Shown here one piece after another: positions 1-12,045 of a stretch of DNA of 64,000 nt. This DNA is from Antedon mediterranea (lineage: Eukaryota; Echinodermata; Crinoidea; Comatulida; Antedonidae): assembly GCF_964355755.1 (NCBI RefSeq), contig NC_092678.1:19812922-19876921 (forward strand). Reading direction: 5' to 3'. A program made the translations under genes and the position numbers. Numbering within the stretch: position 1 is the stretch's first letter; each line of letters opens with the position of its first letter. A model generated the notes under the pieces. The model did no database searches, was not told the origin of the DNA, and saw nothing but the letters and a program-made list of their open reading frames with translations.

Positions 1-654
1 CTGGTTTTGGGAGAGTATCCAGTTTTTAAAGAGTCCCGTATTGGGAGAGTGGACTGTCTATTTTGGATACTGTACGAATGCCAAATATTTTATATAAATA
101 GCTAGCACCCTCTATTTTTTTATGTAATTGACAACAATAATAGTTTAGCCACGCTAAAAATCTACAAATACTTAAATTTTTACAAGTTATACTGTAGAAT
201 CTCTGAATAATTCAACATAGATGTTAAAAATAGATGTGTGTTTTTAAGAAACTTCAATTTCAGTATTTAAACTTCAAAATAAAAAAAAAGAATATTAAGT
301 ACACTAATTCATACTTTGACATTTGTGTTAAAAATGGATTATTTATTCAACATGTTTATGTTTCAAATTTTGACAGCTAGATTAAGCATTGTAGTTTGAC
401 ATTTGTATAGTAGAGTGCAAAGTGTAACAGTTTTGGATATGTCTTCAAAGCAGTCATTTCTGAATAATTTCATTAATTGTTCTTATTAGATTCACAGTAA
501 TTTATTACATTGCAGATGTTTCCATATTGCTATAGGTCATAACAAAACCAATCATTGAAGAAAAACACTTCTTAATTCTTTAAATACAGATGTTTACTTA
601 GAGCAGTTTCTTGCCAACAACACTTTCATCATATAATTCTATACCTCTACAGTA

Positions 655-770
655 GTTTGACAAAAAAAGTGCCATGTGCCCAAATATTGTAGTGATATCC
701 CAAACATCTGGACACATCACCATTTTTTTAGTGTACATTTGATAGACAGAGCTTTAGAAATCAAATAATC
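655..770. repeat. Palindromic MITE, family B (CTCTGTCTACACTATCAAACT type), degenerate copy
   Basis: This is a hairpin-like sequence with 'TTTGACAAAAAAAGTG.CATGTGCCCAAATA' on the left and 'GGACACATCACCATTTTTTTAG...TTTGATAGACAGAGCTTT' on the right. The same organisation recurs in better-preserved copies at 5049-5181, 13151-13321 and 29288-29466. It lies in a PDCL intron and has no coding capacity. Confidence 0.6.
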
Positions 771-854
771 TAAGTGTAATCTTTCCCAAACAATTTTTTT
801 TTATTGTGAGATAGCAATTGTTGCTATACAGTATTGCATGCACTCATCCACAGT

Positions 855-1180
855 GAGTGAGTGAGTGGCCGAGCGGTTAAGACAGTGGAACCGTAATCAC
901 GTAGCCATAACATTGGCAGGGGTTCGAGGCTCACTCACTCCATGGTTCTGGTGGTAGAACGAGTCTTCTCGGATAAGGACTATAAACCGTAGGTCCAGTG
1001 TACACAACTTGCTCGTGTGCACTTTAAAGAACCTAGTACATCTTTCGAGACGAGTAGGGGGTTGGGTTAACCCGGTGTATTAGTACATCACAGCCACTGA
1101 TCACCAACTGGGCCCTCTGGGAGATCAGTCTTTGACTGAAGAGGTCACCCAGTATAAAGATAAAACAAACAAACAAACAC
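855..1180 (+). mobile_element. tRNA-derived SINE, copy 1
   Basis: The head resembles a class II (Leu/Ser-like) tRNA: A-box-like TGGCCGAGCGGTTAAG near 867 and B-box-like GGTTCGAGGC at 921-930. A tRNA-unrelated body follows ('TTCTCGGATAAGGACTATAAACC...CCCAGTATAAAGA') and then an A-rich (AAAC)n tail. A near-identical inverted copy lies at 3745-4044 and a diverged one at 8623-8975. The internal A and B boxes imply RNA polymerase III transcription (SINE family knowledge). Confidence 0.85.
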
Positions 1181-1392
1181 AAACACACACATGTGGTATC
1201 AAAATGACCTGGAAACGTTGTGTTTACTAAACCTGTACATTTGAAAACAGCTCTTAAAACTAAAACTGTACTTACAGTAGCAATATGTGTCTTTACTGTA
1301 CTATGTTATTGATGTTTTAAACACTGTTGGTGGAAATACAGAGTTTGGGATATCATGGTTATATTTAAATTATAAAGGGAAAAGTACTTACG

Positions 1393-4300
1393 AATGTTTG
1401 GCCGCTGTCCTCATTTCCCGTAATCTGTCCTCGCGGTACTTCCTTAAAAACTCCTCATCTAAAACAATACCAAGTTCTGCTTCTTCTTCCTCCTTCTTTG
1501 ATTTGTCTTCATCAAGCTAAACGAAAAAAAAAACATTGTTTGGTCTCTTCTGCAAAAATAAAATCAATTTTGAAAGCTCTCAATGATTGTTATCCTTCTA
1601 TCCTCTGAGTTTGTAGTTGTTACAGTAAGTACGTTTTGTCTCATGTGAATATTGTCATTAAAATAACTTGTTACAGAACCAGCCAATAAATATAAATTTG
1701 GAGTAGAAAACAGAGTATCGCGGTTTTACTACACCATTTTATTAATTTTTTAATAAGTAACACTGAACACTGGTTGTGCTACAATGGAACAAATGTTTCC
1801 TTTAATTTCTAATACATCTGGGTTTATTATATTTATTTTATTTATTTATTTAATCACACTCTTATATAACACAGTATATTGTTAGAGTATACGAGCACGT
1901 TCAGCCTACTGTATTGCTTAATTGTACTGTACAGTGCCAAATTACACAAACCAGTAGTGGTGTTAGTAGTCTATGAGTGCTAGCTTACCTGTATAAACCG
2001 ACAATAGCCCGTGCTCTCCAGAGGGAGGGCTTAGATACGAAAGTAAAAAGTTCCTAGAACACCCCTGTATTATAATGGACCCGTCCACAACCACGCCCTC
2101 ATGTGGGAACGTACCAACGTACCACCGTCATCATTTTCTTTCGTACAAATAAATGTTATTTATTACAAACGACAATGACAATATTAAAATGTCAAAATAA
2201 AATTTAGGAATCAATTCCTAAAGAAAACATTCCTTCATTTGTTAAGTTTAAAATAATGTTAGTTCTGGTGAATGTGAAAGTTGATCATTATTACTTTTGT
2301 ACATGTCTTGAGGCATTCCTCTTTCATGATTAAAAAATACATGCAAAAGTTACGCAGCATTCGATTAAAGGACGACTTGTTTACAAACTGAATGTCAACG
2401 GTTCATTTTTCTACTTAAATTTTGTCTTGACATTTTATACATTTTTGCAAATGTTACGACCACTCATAAGCATGATTGATTTTCCTAAAGATCGATAGAG
2501 AAACTCAATCAAAACAATATAGGTAGTTTCGATAATTAGACACATTTAGGGCGTGTTTTGTCTTGTGAATAAGGATTTAACTATTTTCTGTAGCTTACAC
2601 AACTTGTAAAGGCGAGTTTCATTAAACAGCAACAAATTATTGTAATGAAAAAACACAATTAACGTTTTAAATGAATAATTTGTAAATTTCTTTTTAATGT
2701 AGTTTTACTGTTTCTTTATTATGTATTTTGATGTTCAATTTGTTTTTTATGACCTATTGCAGTAATTTTTTAAGGTAAATTTTAACCAATTTTATACATA
2801 CAGTACACCTATTTTGTAAATTGAAATGCAATTTAGCATTTTTGCTGCCATGTTTTAATCTTTTTGTTTTATAAATAAAAACAACTATACTATACTATAA
2901 AATGTAATTAAATCACTTTTATAAACATTGTGAGTGTCATTCAATTTGTAAACTGGTGCTTGGTTTGTCTGGCAAAGAAAATGTTTAATCAATGAAAATA
3001 TGGGTGAAGTCTACAATATTTATTGTACATTTTAGTCTCCATTAGTCTCCATTTAGATATGTTCAATTTGTTGATGCGCTGGCTTAACTGATTTGCTGCA
3101 CACATCGTTACTCAATTTATCATCTGGTTATTGGGGCTATAAATTTTAAAACAAAGCTTATAAACTGTGCATTATGCTGCACAGCACTACTAGATCATTT
3201 AGAGTTTGCTACAACTAACCAAGTTTAATTTTTTAATTGCAAAAGAATGCAATTACTGCAGTTAACTGTTTACTCTTAAATTGCTCTTTAACCCGTTTAT
3301 GCAATTGTTTTTCGAGTTTCTTTACTGTAAGTTAATGCACACACATTGAAGGGACGACTTAAACTTTTACATTAATAAAATTAAAGAATATTTCATTCTT
3401 AATCAAGAAATGTCCTGTAATTACTGCAGTGAGAATAATGTTGAAATGATCCCTAAACAAAGCACAATTTTGTTTTGTCTTTTTAAATTGTCGTATCAAT
3501 CATCCTTTGGTTGATTTGCAACATGTGACATTCTCACGATTAGGTAGTGTATTGTGCACAATCTATAACAGCACTACTTTTAATGAGCCTTCAATTCAAC
3601 ATAATTCAGTATTATACAAAACTAATTAGGAATTAATTAAATAAAAGGTCATTAGAACAGTAATTCATAAGTAAAAAAGTGAATGTTGTGTATTCGTGAA
3701 ATGGAGACAATGATTCCATGAGTTGAAAGATGGACTGGTCTATTTTTTTTATACTGGGTAACCTCTTCAGTCAAAGACTGATCTCCCAGAGGGCCCAGTT
3801 GGTGATCAGTGGCTGTGATGTACTAATACACCGGGGTAACCCCCTACTCGTCTCGAAAGATGTACTAGGTTCTTTAAAGTGCACACGAGCAAGTTGTGTA
3901 CACTGGACCTATGGTTTATAGTCCTTATCCGAGAAGACTCGTTCTACCACCAGAACCATGGAGTGAGTGAGCCTCGAACCCCTGCCGATGTTATGGCTAC
4001 GTGATTACGGTTCCACTGTCTTAACCGCTCGGCCACTCACTCACATGATGGGCTTACAGTACTGTAAATGAAAGACAAACAACATAATACGACTTACATT
4101 TGAACGACATGTTAATGCTAGTTTTTTGTGTAGAGCTTTTCGTTCAACTTCTTGCTGCTCTCGTTTCTCATTTTCTAATTGTTTATACCGCCTCCAGTCA
4201 GCAATTACACCTTTTGGACCCGTCTGAAAATGACAATAATGAATTTTAATTCTTTCTTATACAGTAGAGAAGCTCTCAATTTTTGGTGAAAGAATTGTTT

Positions 4301-7300
4301 GTACAATGACCAGAACATAAACATGTAGTATTCCGAATTTGTATAGTAGTAACTGCAAATGTTGATTAAAATATTGAAAATGATATCAGGAAAAAAAGGT
4401 GTGATGTGCCCAAATAAGGTAGTGATATGCCCAAATATGGTAGTGAAATGGCATCATCATGTCCATATGGGCACATCACATTTTTTTTTCACATACAGTT
4501 TCATAGTGTGGACAGAGCTTTACATTTCTGTTTTGTGAACTTTTTCTATTTTTACACATTTTAAAAATATATGAATACCTGCATTTTAAATATCAGTATC
4601 ATATTTTTAGCATAATTTGACAAAGGTCAAATCATAATTCATATGTCAGTATAAAGGTATTAAAAATTCATAATAACTTAAGCCCACTACTTTCATTTGC
4701 ATTTTAATCTGCTGCATGGCTGTGCTGTTGGCGATGTATCAAAAACATTGACATTTCTATAGTATGTAAAGTACTTGATACTGTGAGAAATGGGTATCAA
4801 CATGATTGGAATTGTAGGAGTAGGAATGTTTTAAACATAATTTGAACCATCCCTGGAGAGGAGGCATTGGGAGATATACTGTACATACACTATGGGGTAT
4901 CAAAATGACCAGAATTTTACTGTGAAGATTTAAAATGTATCTTTGCTAGTTACTGTAAATAAATTTTAAAGATCAAACTTTAAACTAGTTTAATGTTTCG
5001 TTACTATTGCAATATCACTAGATTGATTAGATGGACTACTGTACAAGCTCTGTCTACACTATCAAACTTTATGTGACGAAAAAATGTGCCATTATGGACA
5101 TTGATGATGTCATACGGGTTTCACTACCATATTTGGGCACATCACACTTTTTTTTATATTGATTGTAGACAGAGCTTTAGTCTAATCTGTAGTACTTCCT
5201 GTTTCAATGTTTTTCTAAAATAAATTTGAAGTATCTAAGTTTTAAAATTGATAATAAAATTATCTATATCGTTAAACAGAAACAAACAATTTGGAATTGT
5301 ACTCCAAGTGAACTTCCACTTTGAATACAATACAGATTTAAAAGTTGTAAAATACACAACTTCTGCTTGAAAAACAAATGACTGTATGAACAGGGAGTTG
5401 TTTACAGTAGAACTACCATTAAGGGGGAGAGGGGGGGGGGGCACCTTCATGACCCAAACAAAACGTCCCCTTAATATTCCCTAAGGAGACTGGCCTATAC
5501 CTACAGTGACAGTATAACAACTGTTAATTATTACAGACCATTTAGATGTCATTTGATTTAGGATTAGCTTTTTTTCGTTCATTAATTTTATGGAAAGGGT
5601 TTTTCTGCAAGAAGCCAGCTGTGGCTTGGTGGGTTTGTGATGAGGCTATGGCCTAAAACATATACAGTATTCCCCTTTTTGTTTCACAGGAAAGTGACTC
5701 CTTGATAATAATACTGTACAGGTGTCCCAAAGGAGAGATTCCAAAAATATAATTTTTTTTAATAAATAAAAGAAAAATATCTATCAGTATATATAAATTA
5801 ATAGAATTTGCAGACAATTCTTTTCCCTTTTAAACCAACTGTAAGTATGATTTTTCATTTTTGTTATTAAATACAGTTATAGACAGTTATTAATATTTTA
5901 TGATGTAAATTGCAGGGTCACATATTAACAGTTAAATTAAAAGAAAAACTTGAATTACAGTACCATGCATACTGATACTAAATAATTATATTATTGTTGA
6001 CCTTGACCTTCTCAATTGGCACAATGAGGGTCAAATATTAAAACACAATCAAACCAGGGAGTACAACTCCCTGATCAAACATTATTTATACATAAGCTAG
6101 TATAGGATTATATACTTATCTATGTTTTATGAAAAATATAGACAATAGTGGAATTTAATGACTCACAATAATGTATAAAATGACATCCGTATTGATTCGA
6201 TAAACGTCACCTTTGAATAAACGCCTCCATAGTATCAGTATTTATGTGATGGTACATAAAAAATAAATACATCCCATATATAAAAGCTTAACTCCCCCAC
6301 ACCTCCTACTAAAAAACCTCATGAACAATAAACACCCCGGAGCATTTATTAGTATAATGCGGTATACACAGTTACTTTTATTAGAGTTATAAATTGGCCT
6401 AACATATTATAAAAAGCGAAGGGAGCCTAGATTTTTCCAATCAGATTGATAAAGTAGAATACATTTTTGGACTTTTTTGTATTATTTTTTTTATGTACAT
6501 TTATAATTTTTTCTGAGCCTCGCTTTTCGCTTATTGACTTAAATTGCTTTCGAAATTGGAAAAGCATTAATACAGTAGGTATACAGTAAGCCAGTGTATG
6601 ATATTGGCCATTAATTCTTTCAACAATATCATGAGATATAATCATTTCTCTAGGAAGAGAAAGAAAGCATCATAATAATGTTTAGGCCAATGTATACTGT
6701 AACTCTAATAATTTAACTCTGTATACCGCATTATTCTGATAAATGCGCCGAGGCGTTTATTGTTCATGAGGCTTTTTAGGAGGAGGTGTGGGGGAGTTAA
6801 AGCCCCATTCCCTACGTTTTTTAGATCTAATTTAAGATCACAAACTATATTTAATGTAAAAATAATACTATATGGTCCTATTGCGATAACTTTTTTCGTC
6901 TTTAAACTGTTAAAAATGTGAAAAATAAGTCGATTCTAATAATTATAGCGGCCCGCTATAAATCCCAAAATGCATTGCGCGCGGATTGATATTTTTGTTT
7001 TTCACCTGTAATTCGCCCACTTTTCGATCGATCGTGAGGCCAAAACAAATGGAAGACTCCTAACTTTTCAGCGAAAATACCGGGTTTTCCCCAATTTGTA
7101 TCAACGGAGTCTGGCAAAAATAGAAAGACAATTAATGCAGCAACTATACAACGTCAGGCTAGGTATATAGCTCGCGTACGATGTTCGTACGTTACCGATG
7201 TTTACCAGCTAGGCCTACAAAACTAAGCCTAGCTAGGCTAGGCCTAAGACCGTCCACGAGAGGTCGATCGCCGCGAGCTACTTAGGTAGTGCATTGTTTC

Positions 7301-10300
7301 TCACTTTTTATCATAATTTACCATAAAACGTACATTTAAGACAAGAAATGACATGGTTTAATGTTTTTAAAGTGATATATATGTATTATTTTCCAAAAAA
7401 CGTCCAAAATTGCAGGGAAGGGGTCTTTAAGCTTTTAATGGGATGTATTTATTTTTTATGTACAATCACATAAATACCCATAATATGGAGGCGTTTTTGG
7501 GTCATTCCATCTCAGATCACCCAATGAGTTAAACCCTACCTCTTCCAATTTTGATGAAATTTGGTATATAGGTGATTCATAGCAATTAAAGCCAAAATTT
7601 CAAATTTTAACCTTATCGGACCAACGGTTTTCAAGATATCGCAATTTCAATTTTCGGTTTTTACGCAAAAAAGGGCGCGTCCGCCACGTTTCAAAGAGCT
7701 GTATCTCGGGAACTATAGGTTCGATTTTAAAAGCAAAGGTATTTTTGTAAAGGGGAGACCATAAGGAATCTAAATATACTAATTGTGTGTGTTTTATGTT
7801 AATTTTAAGTTGAATAAAACTTTGACATATATTTTGACCTTGAAATTGACCCCGTGGAACACGCCCGTTTTGTTGGTGACTATCATGAAAAATGTAGCCC
7901 TACGTGTCAACTACAACATATAAAAAAATTGGAGGGGTTTTTTTCTTTGTTTCCATGAAATTACAATTTGAAGTTGACATACCTCTTCCTTTTAGTGTAT
8001 TTTTGGTGTCTGTCCATGCATTACTTCAATGTCAATTTGATGTATTCCAAAATTAATTTTATTACAAACTAAATATTATTATAATGTTACAATTGTCTAT
8101 GTCTGGCCTTTACTCATTTTGGGAAATACTGTAATTCCTAGTCGAAGAGGATTTTATAAACGGAGAGGCTATAATACAATGTACATTTGATTCAGGAATC
8201 CAACAACAGTCTTCTTTGGAGGGCCAATAAAAGGTTTTCGCTGACCCATGAGGATGCATAAATTTAATTTGAAAATCCCCAAACTCTTCTGAGAGTGAGA
8301 CATCCACCACCAAACCAATCCATGGGACACCATCATAACTACAGCACACAAAATTCTGAAGTCTAATAATGGTGGGTTGTGTATCAGCAACAATTTCATT
8401 TTCATCACTGAAAGATTCTTGAATCACTACCACATCCGGAGGGTTTATCTGGGTACTAAGTTTGTAGACCTGCATCTGTGCCAGAGAAACGGGAACAAAG
8501 CGATGATATTGTAATGTACCCTTGATGGTCTGGGCGAGGTTGAATCTCAGCTTTATTTCTTTTTCCACAGTAGATACCTCATCTATTCCCTCATGAAAAA
8601 AGTTGATGCCTGGAATGTCCATATGAGCGAGTCATATGGCCGAGCGGTTAAGGCAGGGGCGCCGTTTACCGTACCTAAAAGAGCCAACAACAACATCGGC
8701 AAGGGTTCGAGGCCGACTCGCTCCTAGTTCTGGTGGTGGAACAAGTCTTCTCGGATAAGGACTATAAACCGTAGGTCCAGTGTACACAGTTATAACATGT
8801 GTGTACTTTAAAGAACCCAGTTCATTATTTGAAAAAGAGTAGGGGGTTACCCCGGTGAACTGGTTCACACAATAGCCCCTGTATCAGGGGGATTACCACC
8901 TATCTGATAGGACAGTGATTAATTCACTATTGGTAATCCTTGGCCACATTGCCTAAAGACATAAAATAAAAATAAAAAATTACACAGTAGTCGAACATAC
9001 TGAGAGATGTGATAATATGACATTCAGTCAAACGCTGTAAGCTTCTCATAGTGACAAGCCTCTTAACGGTTCCACCTATGCCATCACACGCACTCTTGCC
9101 ATGTGATGTAGCAAAAAAATTCCACTCGGCGTCTAAACCAAAATCTTCCTGGTGGTGGCAAAGGTTAATAAAGTTATATTTGTTTTTGTATTGGCCGCCA
9201 CATCCATCTGTGAAATAATGAACTTTTTTCATGGTTGGTAGTTTTGTTTTTCTATAGGGGATGACAACCTTTAAAAAGGCATATACAGTAACTGTTGTAT
9301 GTTCTCTGCAATCACTTATTATGCATATGTTAATGTGCATAATAACATAGTAAGGACACTAAACTATGTGTCAAAATTGATTTTAAAAGTATGTGAGTTA
9401 CCCAGTATTTCTCATATCAAAATATATCTACTGTTTAAGTGGGCCTGATGAGAAAGCGTAACAATAAGACACCTTAACAGTTAGTGTTCACACTGTGTAT
9501 AAGTATAACAACACCAAAAATACACTAAAAGGAAGAGGTATGTCAACTTCAAATTGTAATTTCATGGAAACAAAGAAAAAAACCCCTCCAATTTTTTTAT
9601 ATGTTGTAGTTGACACGTAGGGCTACATTTTTCGTGATAGTCACCAACAAATTGGGCGTGTTCCACGGGGTCAATTTCAAGGTCAAAATATATGTCAAAG
9701 TTTTATTCAACTTAAAATTAACATAAAACACACACAATTAGTATATTTAGGTTCCTTATGGTCTCCCCTTTACAAAAATACCTTTGTTTTTAAAATCGAA
9801 CCTATAGTTCCCGAGATACAGCTCTTTGAAACGTGGCGGCCGCGCGCTTTTTTGCGTAAAAACCGAAAATTGAAATTGCGATATCTCGAAAACCGTTGGT
9901 CCGATAAGGTTAAAATTTGAAAATTTGGTTTTAATTGCTATGATTTATGAATCACCCATATACCAAATTTCATCAAAATTGGAAGAGGTAGGGTTTAAAA
10001 TTCCATTTTTTTTGGGTGAACTGAGATGGAATGACCCTTTTATTTATTTATTTTCATTTACTGTATTATTGTAATTATTTATTTAAAATTTAAATAAATA
10101 TTATTTTTAGTTTTTGTGATTGTTTAATACTCTTCAGAAGTTGGTAAATAAACAATTTAATGTCTTAATAGATTAAATTTTTTTTTCCACTGATTGTATA
10201 TCACCAACAAAGACAGTAGAAACACAAAAGATAAGATGAGGGCATTGTTCTGCTGCCAGCCTAATTTTCTTGCGACCCACTATTCAACTAAACATAGAAT

Positions 10301-12012
10301 TGCTCCAGAAGTGCTTGTACTGTACATGTAGTACAGTACAGGACAGAATAAGCGTTTACATCTAAGCTTAATTTATTTCTTTTTATTGGACATACAGTAC
10401 ACAGTATTGCATATTTTTCACATCACATTCACAATGATGATACTAACAAACATTACTATTTATATGCCTAGTGTGTAAACATTATTGACATAATTTCATT
10501 AAACATCCACATACAGTACAACAATCTTCTATCAACTAAAAGTAGTAGTTAATCATGTCTTGGGTCACATTCTATGGTCACCGTACAGATAGGCTACTAC
10601 ATCAGTACTTCTATGAATGGATGACTAGTTGGTGACAAGAACACAAGTTGGTCATACCCAGTACCGTTTTGATTTACGATCATTCGGGAAACCACCTCAG
10701 AACTGTATAAACTTCTGACAAAACTAAAACTACAGTTTTTTCTCTAAGAAACTTTTCTCCATTCTACTGTCAACTATTTTGTTAATGTTAGTTCAAAATT
10801 ATCTGTATCTCAATCAATTTCAATGTAATAACTTGTTAAAAACACTTTTCTTTCTATTACCCAGACAACTAAATTTAGCATTTGAGACATGTTTGTTTAT
10901 TTTATATGATGGCATTGTCATTATTATTGAAAATGTTTAGTCACCTGAAATATAGCAAACACAGGAAATGGCTGTCTGGCCTCATTTTCTTTAAGCTCTG
11001 TCAACATTAATGCATTTGACAGTGATCTACTACGCTAAATCTTGTATAACATTTATAGTGAAATAATTCAAATTGAATAAAAAACAATCAATTTGAAATA
11101 CTGTCAACAAAAATGTATTTTCGGTATTAAGAAAAGTATAAATCTATTATTATTAATTTGCCCAACTACACCTACAGTAATACTGTAGTCACAGGGAGTA
11201 ATTTCGCCAGTGTAGCATAGCAAAAAGCTATACAAAACAACCTTCTTGCTACACATTTCTACAATTGTGTAGCAAAATATACTATAGAAAACTATGTTTC
11301 TCGACTCAAACATCAGTTTTATTAGCAATATTGCTAAACAAAATTTTAAGATGAAATTTTTCCCTGCAGACATACTGTAGTTCTAACTGGGAATTCTCTG
11401 CAAGTACAGTAATTACTAAAATAACTACCTTCAGAATACTTGGCGTTCATACCTCTAGAAAACAAAAATACTGTATTTATATATTTACCACCCTAAACCA
11501 AGATTGCTAGATACACAGGCTTTTTATTTTAGAACCAATACAACAAATCTGTTTTGTTGTAAATAATTACCATAAATCAGTGTTCTCCCTTAGAAATCAA
11601 GTCAGTTAAATTAAATAATGTACAAAATTATTGATATACTGTGACTGTGAGATTTACTAAATAAAACTAATATTGTACTTTATCCAAATATAACCGTTGA
11701 TTGTTCTTGATCTTTGTTTTCAATTGCCAGGTCTACAGTAACCTACTACTAGTGTTTATTACGTATTTATTTTAATTTAGTTCTGGCAAAACCTGCTTCG
11801 GGAGAACATTGCATTTAAATAAAACCTACTTTTGTTGTTGACCTAGAGCCCAATTCATCATTAGGAATGAATACCGGTTCTTTGACAGCCGCTTGGTCCT
11901 GTGAGGGCTCAATACTCGCTTGTTCGTCATCGCTCCCTTGTCCTTCGTCTTCGCTGCTGCTGTAGTAATATTGTTTTTTTTCTCCGAGTAATTTGTCGTC
12001 TAAAGTCGCCAT
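1393..12012 (-). CDS. PDCL: Phosducin-like protein (PhLP1), N-terminal three exons, continues past left edge
   Basis: Three minus-strand coding exons are visible: 11830-12012 (61 codons, start ATG), 4098-4223 (42 codons) and 1393-1516. Exon 1 begins MATLDDKLLGEKKQYYY and continues into an acidic Ser/Asp/Glu stretch. Exon 2 reads TGPKGVIADWRRYKQLE, the conserved G-beta-gamma-binding helix of phosducin-like proteins. Exon 3 is charged and contains EEFLRKYREDRLREM, leading into the thioredoxin-like domain, which is not in the window. Splice sites are canonical (GTAGGT after exon 1, GTAAGT after exons 2 and 3), with phase 0 at the first two junctions. PhLP1 is a co-chaperone working with the CCT chaperonin to fold and assemble G-beta-gamma dimers; this is family knowledge. 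Introns are about 7.6 and 2.6 kb and full of transposons. The acidic N-terminus and TGPKGVI motif favour PhLP1 over the PhLP2/PhLP3 families. Confidence 0.9.
3745..4044 (-). mobile_element. tRNA-derived SINE, copy 2 (inverted)
   Basis: This is the reverse complement of the 855-1180 SINE. The tRNA-like head with GTGAGTGAGTGGCCGAGCGG lies at the right end near 4030, and the body runs leftward to 'TACTGGGTAACCTCTTCAGTC'. It is close to copy 1 over its full length. It sits in PDCL intron 2. A 63-codon open frame across it is spurious. Confidence 0.85.
4398..4514. repeat. Palindromic MITE, family B
   Basis: The sequence contains 'GTGTGATGTGCCCAAATA.GGTAGTGATATG' followed by 'CATCATGTCCATATGGGCACATCACATTTTTTTT' and ends near GTGGACAGAGCTTT. 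The arms are imperfect inverted repeats. It lies in PDCL intron 1 and has no coding capacity. Confidence 0.7.
5049..5181. repeat. Palindromic MITE, family B, well-preserved
   Basis: It starts AGCTCTGTCTACACTATCAA and ends GATTGTAGACAGAGCTTT, which are inverted termini. The core carries TTATGGACATTGATGATGTC and the TTTGGGCACATCACAC motif. Together with the copies at 655, 4398, 13151, 24597, 26968 and 29288 it defines a dispersed palindromic family. Confidence 0.75.
6226..7497. mobile_element. Long hairpin (inverted-repeat) element interrupted by a second MITE
   Basis: The left arm (about 6226-6405) begins ACGCCTCCATAGTATCAGTA. The right arm (about 6680-6800 plus 7431-7497) is its imperfect reverse complement, ending CCATAATATGGAGGCGTTTTT. 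Shared arm blocks include a CCCCCACACCTCCT stretch and the ATAATGCGGTATACA block. The right arm is split at a TTAA by the 626-bp element at 6801-7426. The hairpin ends next to the large TIR transposon beginning at 7499. It lies in PDCL intron 1, and I see no convincing coding sequence. Confidence 0.75.
6801..7426. mobile_element. TTAA-type MITE nested in the hairpin element
   Basis: This 626-bp segment is bounded by TTAA at 6797-6800 and TTAA at 7427-7430. Its ends are imperfect inverted repeats (AGCCCCATTCCCTACGTTTTTT and the reverse complement of ACGTCCAAAATTGCAGGGAAGG near 7400-7421). The unoccupied partner arm of the surrounding hairpin reads AAAAGCTTAACTCCCCC, which is the predicted pre-insertion site with a single TTAA. 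TTAA targets are typical of piggyBac and Kolobok groups. The superfamily is inferred from the target site only; no transposase is visible. Confidence 0.8.
8110..9340 (-). pseudogene. Transposon-encoded protein split by a SINE insertion
   Basis: Two minus-strand fragments lie in the TIR transposon. The upstream one (9340 down to about 8980) includes VHYFTDGCGGQYKNKYNF and ATSHGKSACDGIGGTVKRL, a block I associate with transposon proteins in other invertebrates. The downstream one (8622 to 8110) includes CCSYDGVPWIGLVVDVS and MHPHGSAKTFYWP. A plus-strand tRNA-SINE (8623-8975) separates them, so the reading frame is broken. The upstream fragment runs through the SINE's A-rich tail to a stop at 8927. 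The acidic and glycine residues suggest a transposase core, but I cannot identify catalytic residues with confidence. Confidence 0.65.
8623..8975 (+). mobile_element. tRNA-derived SINE, copy 3 (diverged), inside the transposon ORF
   Basis: It has the same architecture as the 855-1180 SINE: TATGGCCGAGCGGTTAAGGC head, GGTTCGAGGC B-box near 8705-8714, and the TCTTCTCGGATAAGGACTATA body. The 3' part is distinct (TAGCCCCTGTATCAGGGGG hairpin) and ends in an A-rich tail near 8960-8978, so it is a subfamily relative to copies 1 and 2. Confidence 0.8.
11192..11375. repeat. Short MITE related to the arms of the 17.5-20.2 kb foldback element
   Basis: The ends are CAGGGAGTAATTTCGCC and GATGAAATTTTTCCCTG. 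The body contains GTAGCATAGCAAAAAGCTATA and TTAGCAATATTGCTAAACA. The same sequence occurs in reverse at 20008-20178, where it forms the right end of a much longer foldback element. It lies in PDCL intron 1. Confidence 0.7.
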
Positions 12013-12045
12013 TATCCTTTTAATTTTATGTAATCTATTTTTCAA

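Larger units (their letters stand above)
7499..10037 (-). mobile_element. DNA transposon with ~520-bp terminal inverted repeats, inactivated
   Basis: The element starts GGGTCATTCCATCTCAG and ends with its reverse complement CTGAGATGGAATGACCC. About 520 bp at each end (7499-8020 and 9508-10037) are near-identical inverted repeats. Runs of T flank both ends, so a TTTT target duplication is possible but not distinctive. Between the repeats lie two minus-strand coding remnants separated by a SINE. The superfamily is unassigned: the internal protein shows no motif I can place with certainty. It lies inside PDCL intron 1. Confidence 0.8.

Noticed and set aside
3730-3921. 63-codon plus frame
   Set aside because: Lies across the inverted tRNA-SINE.
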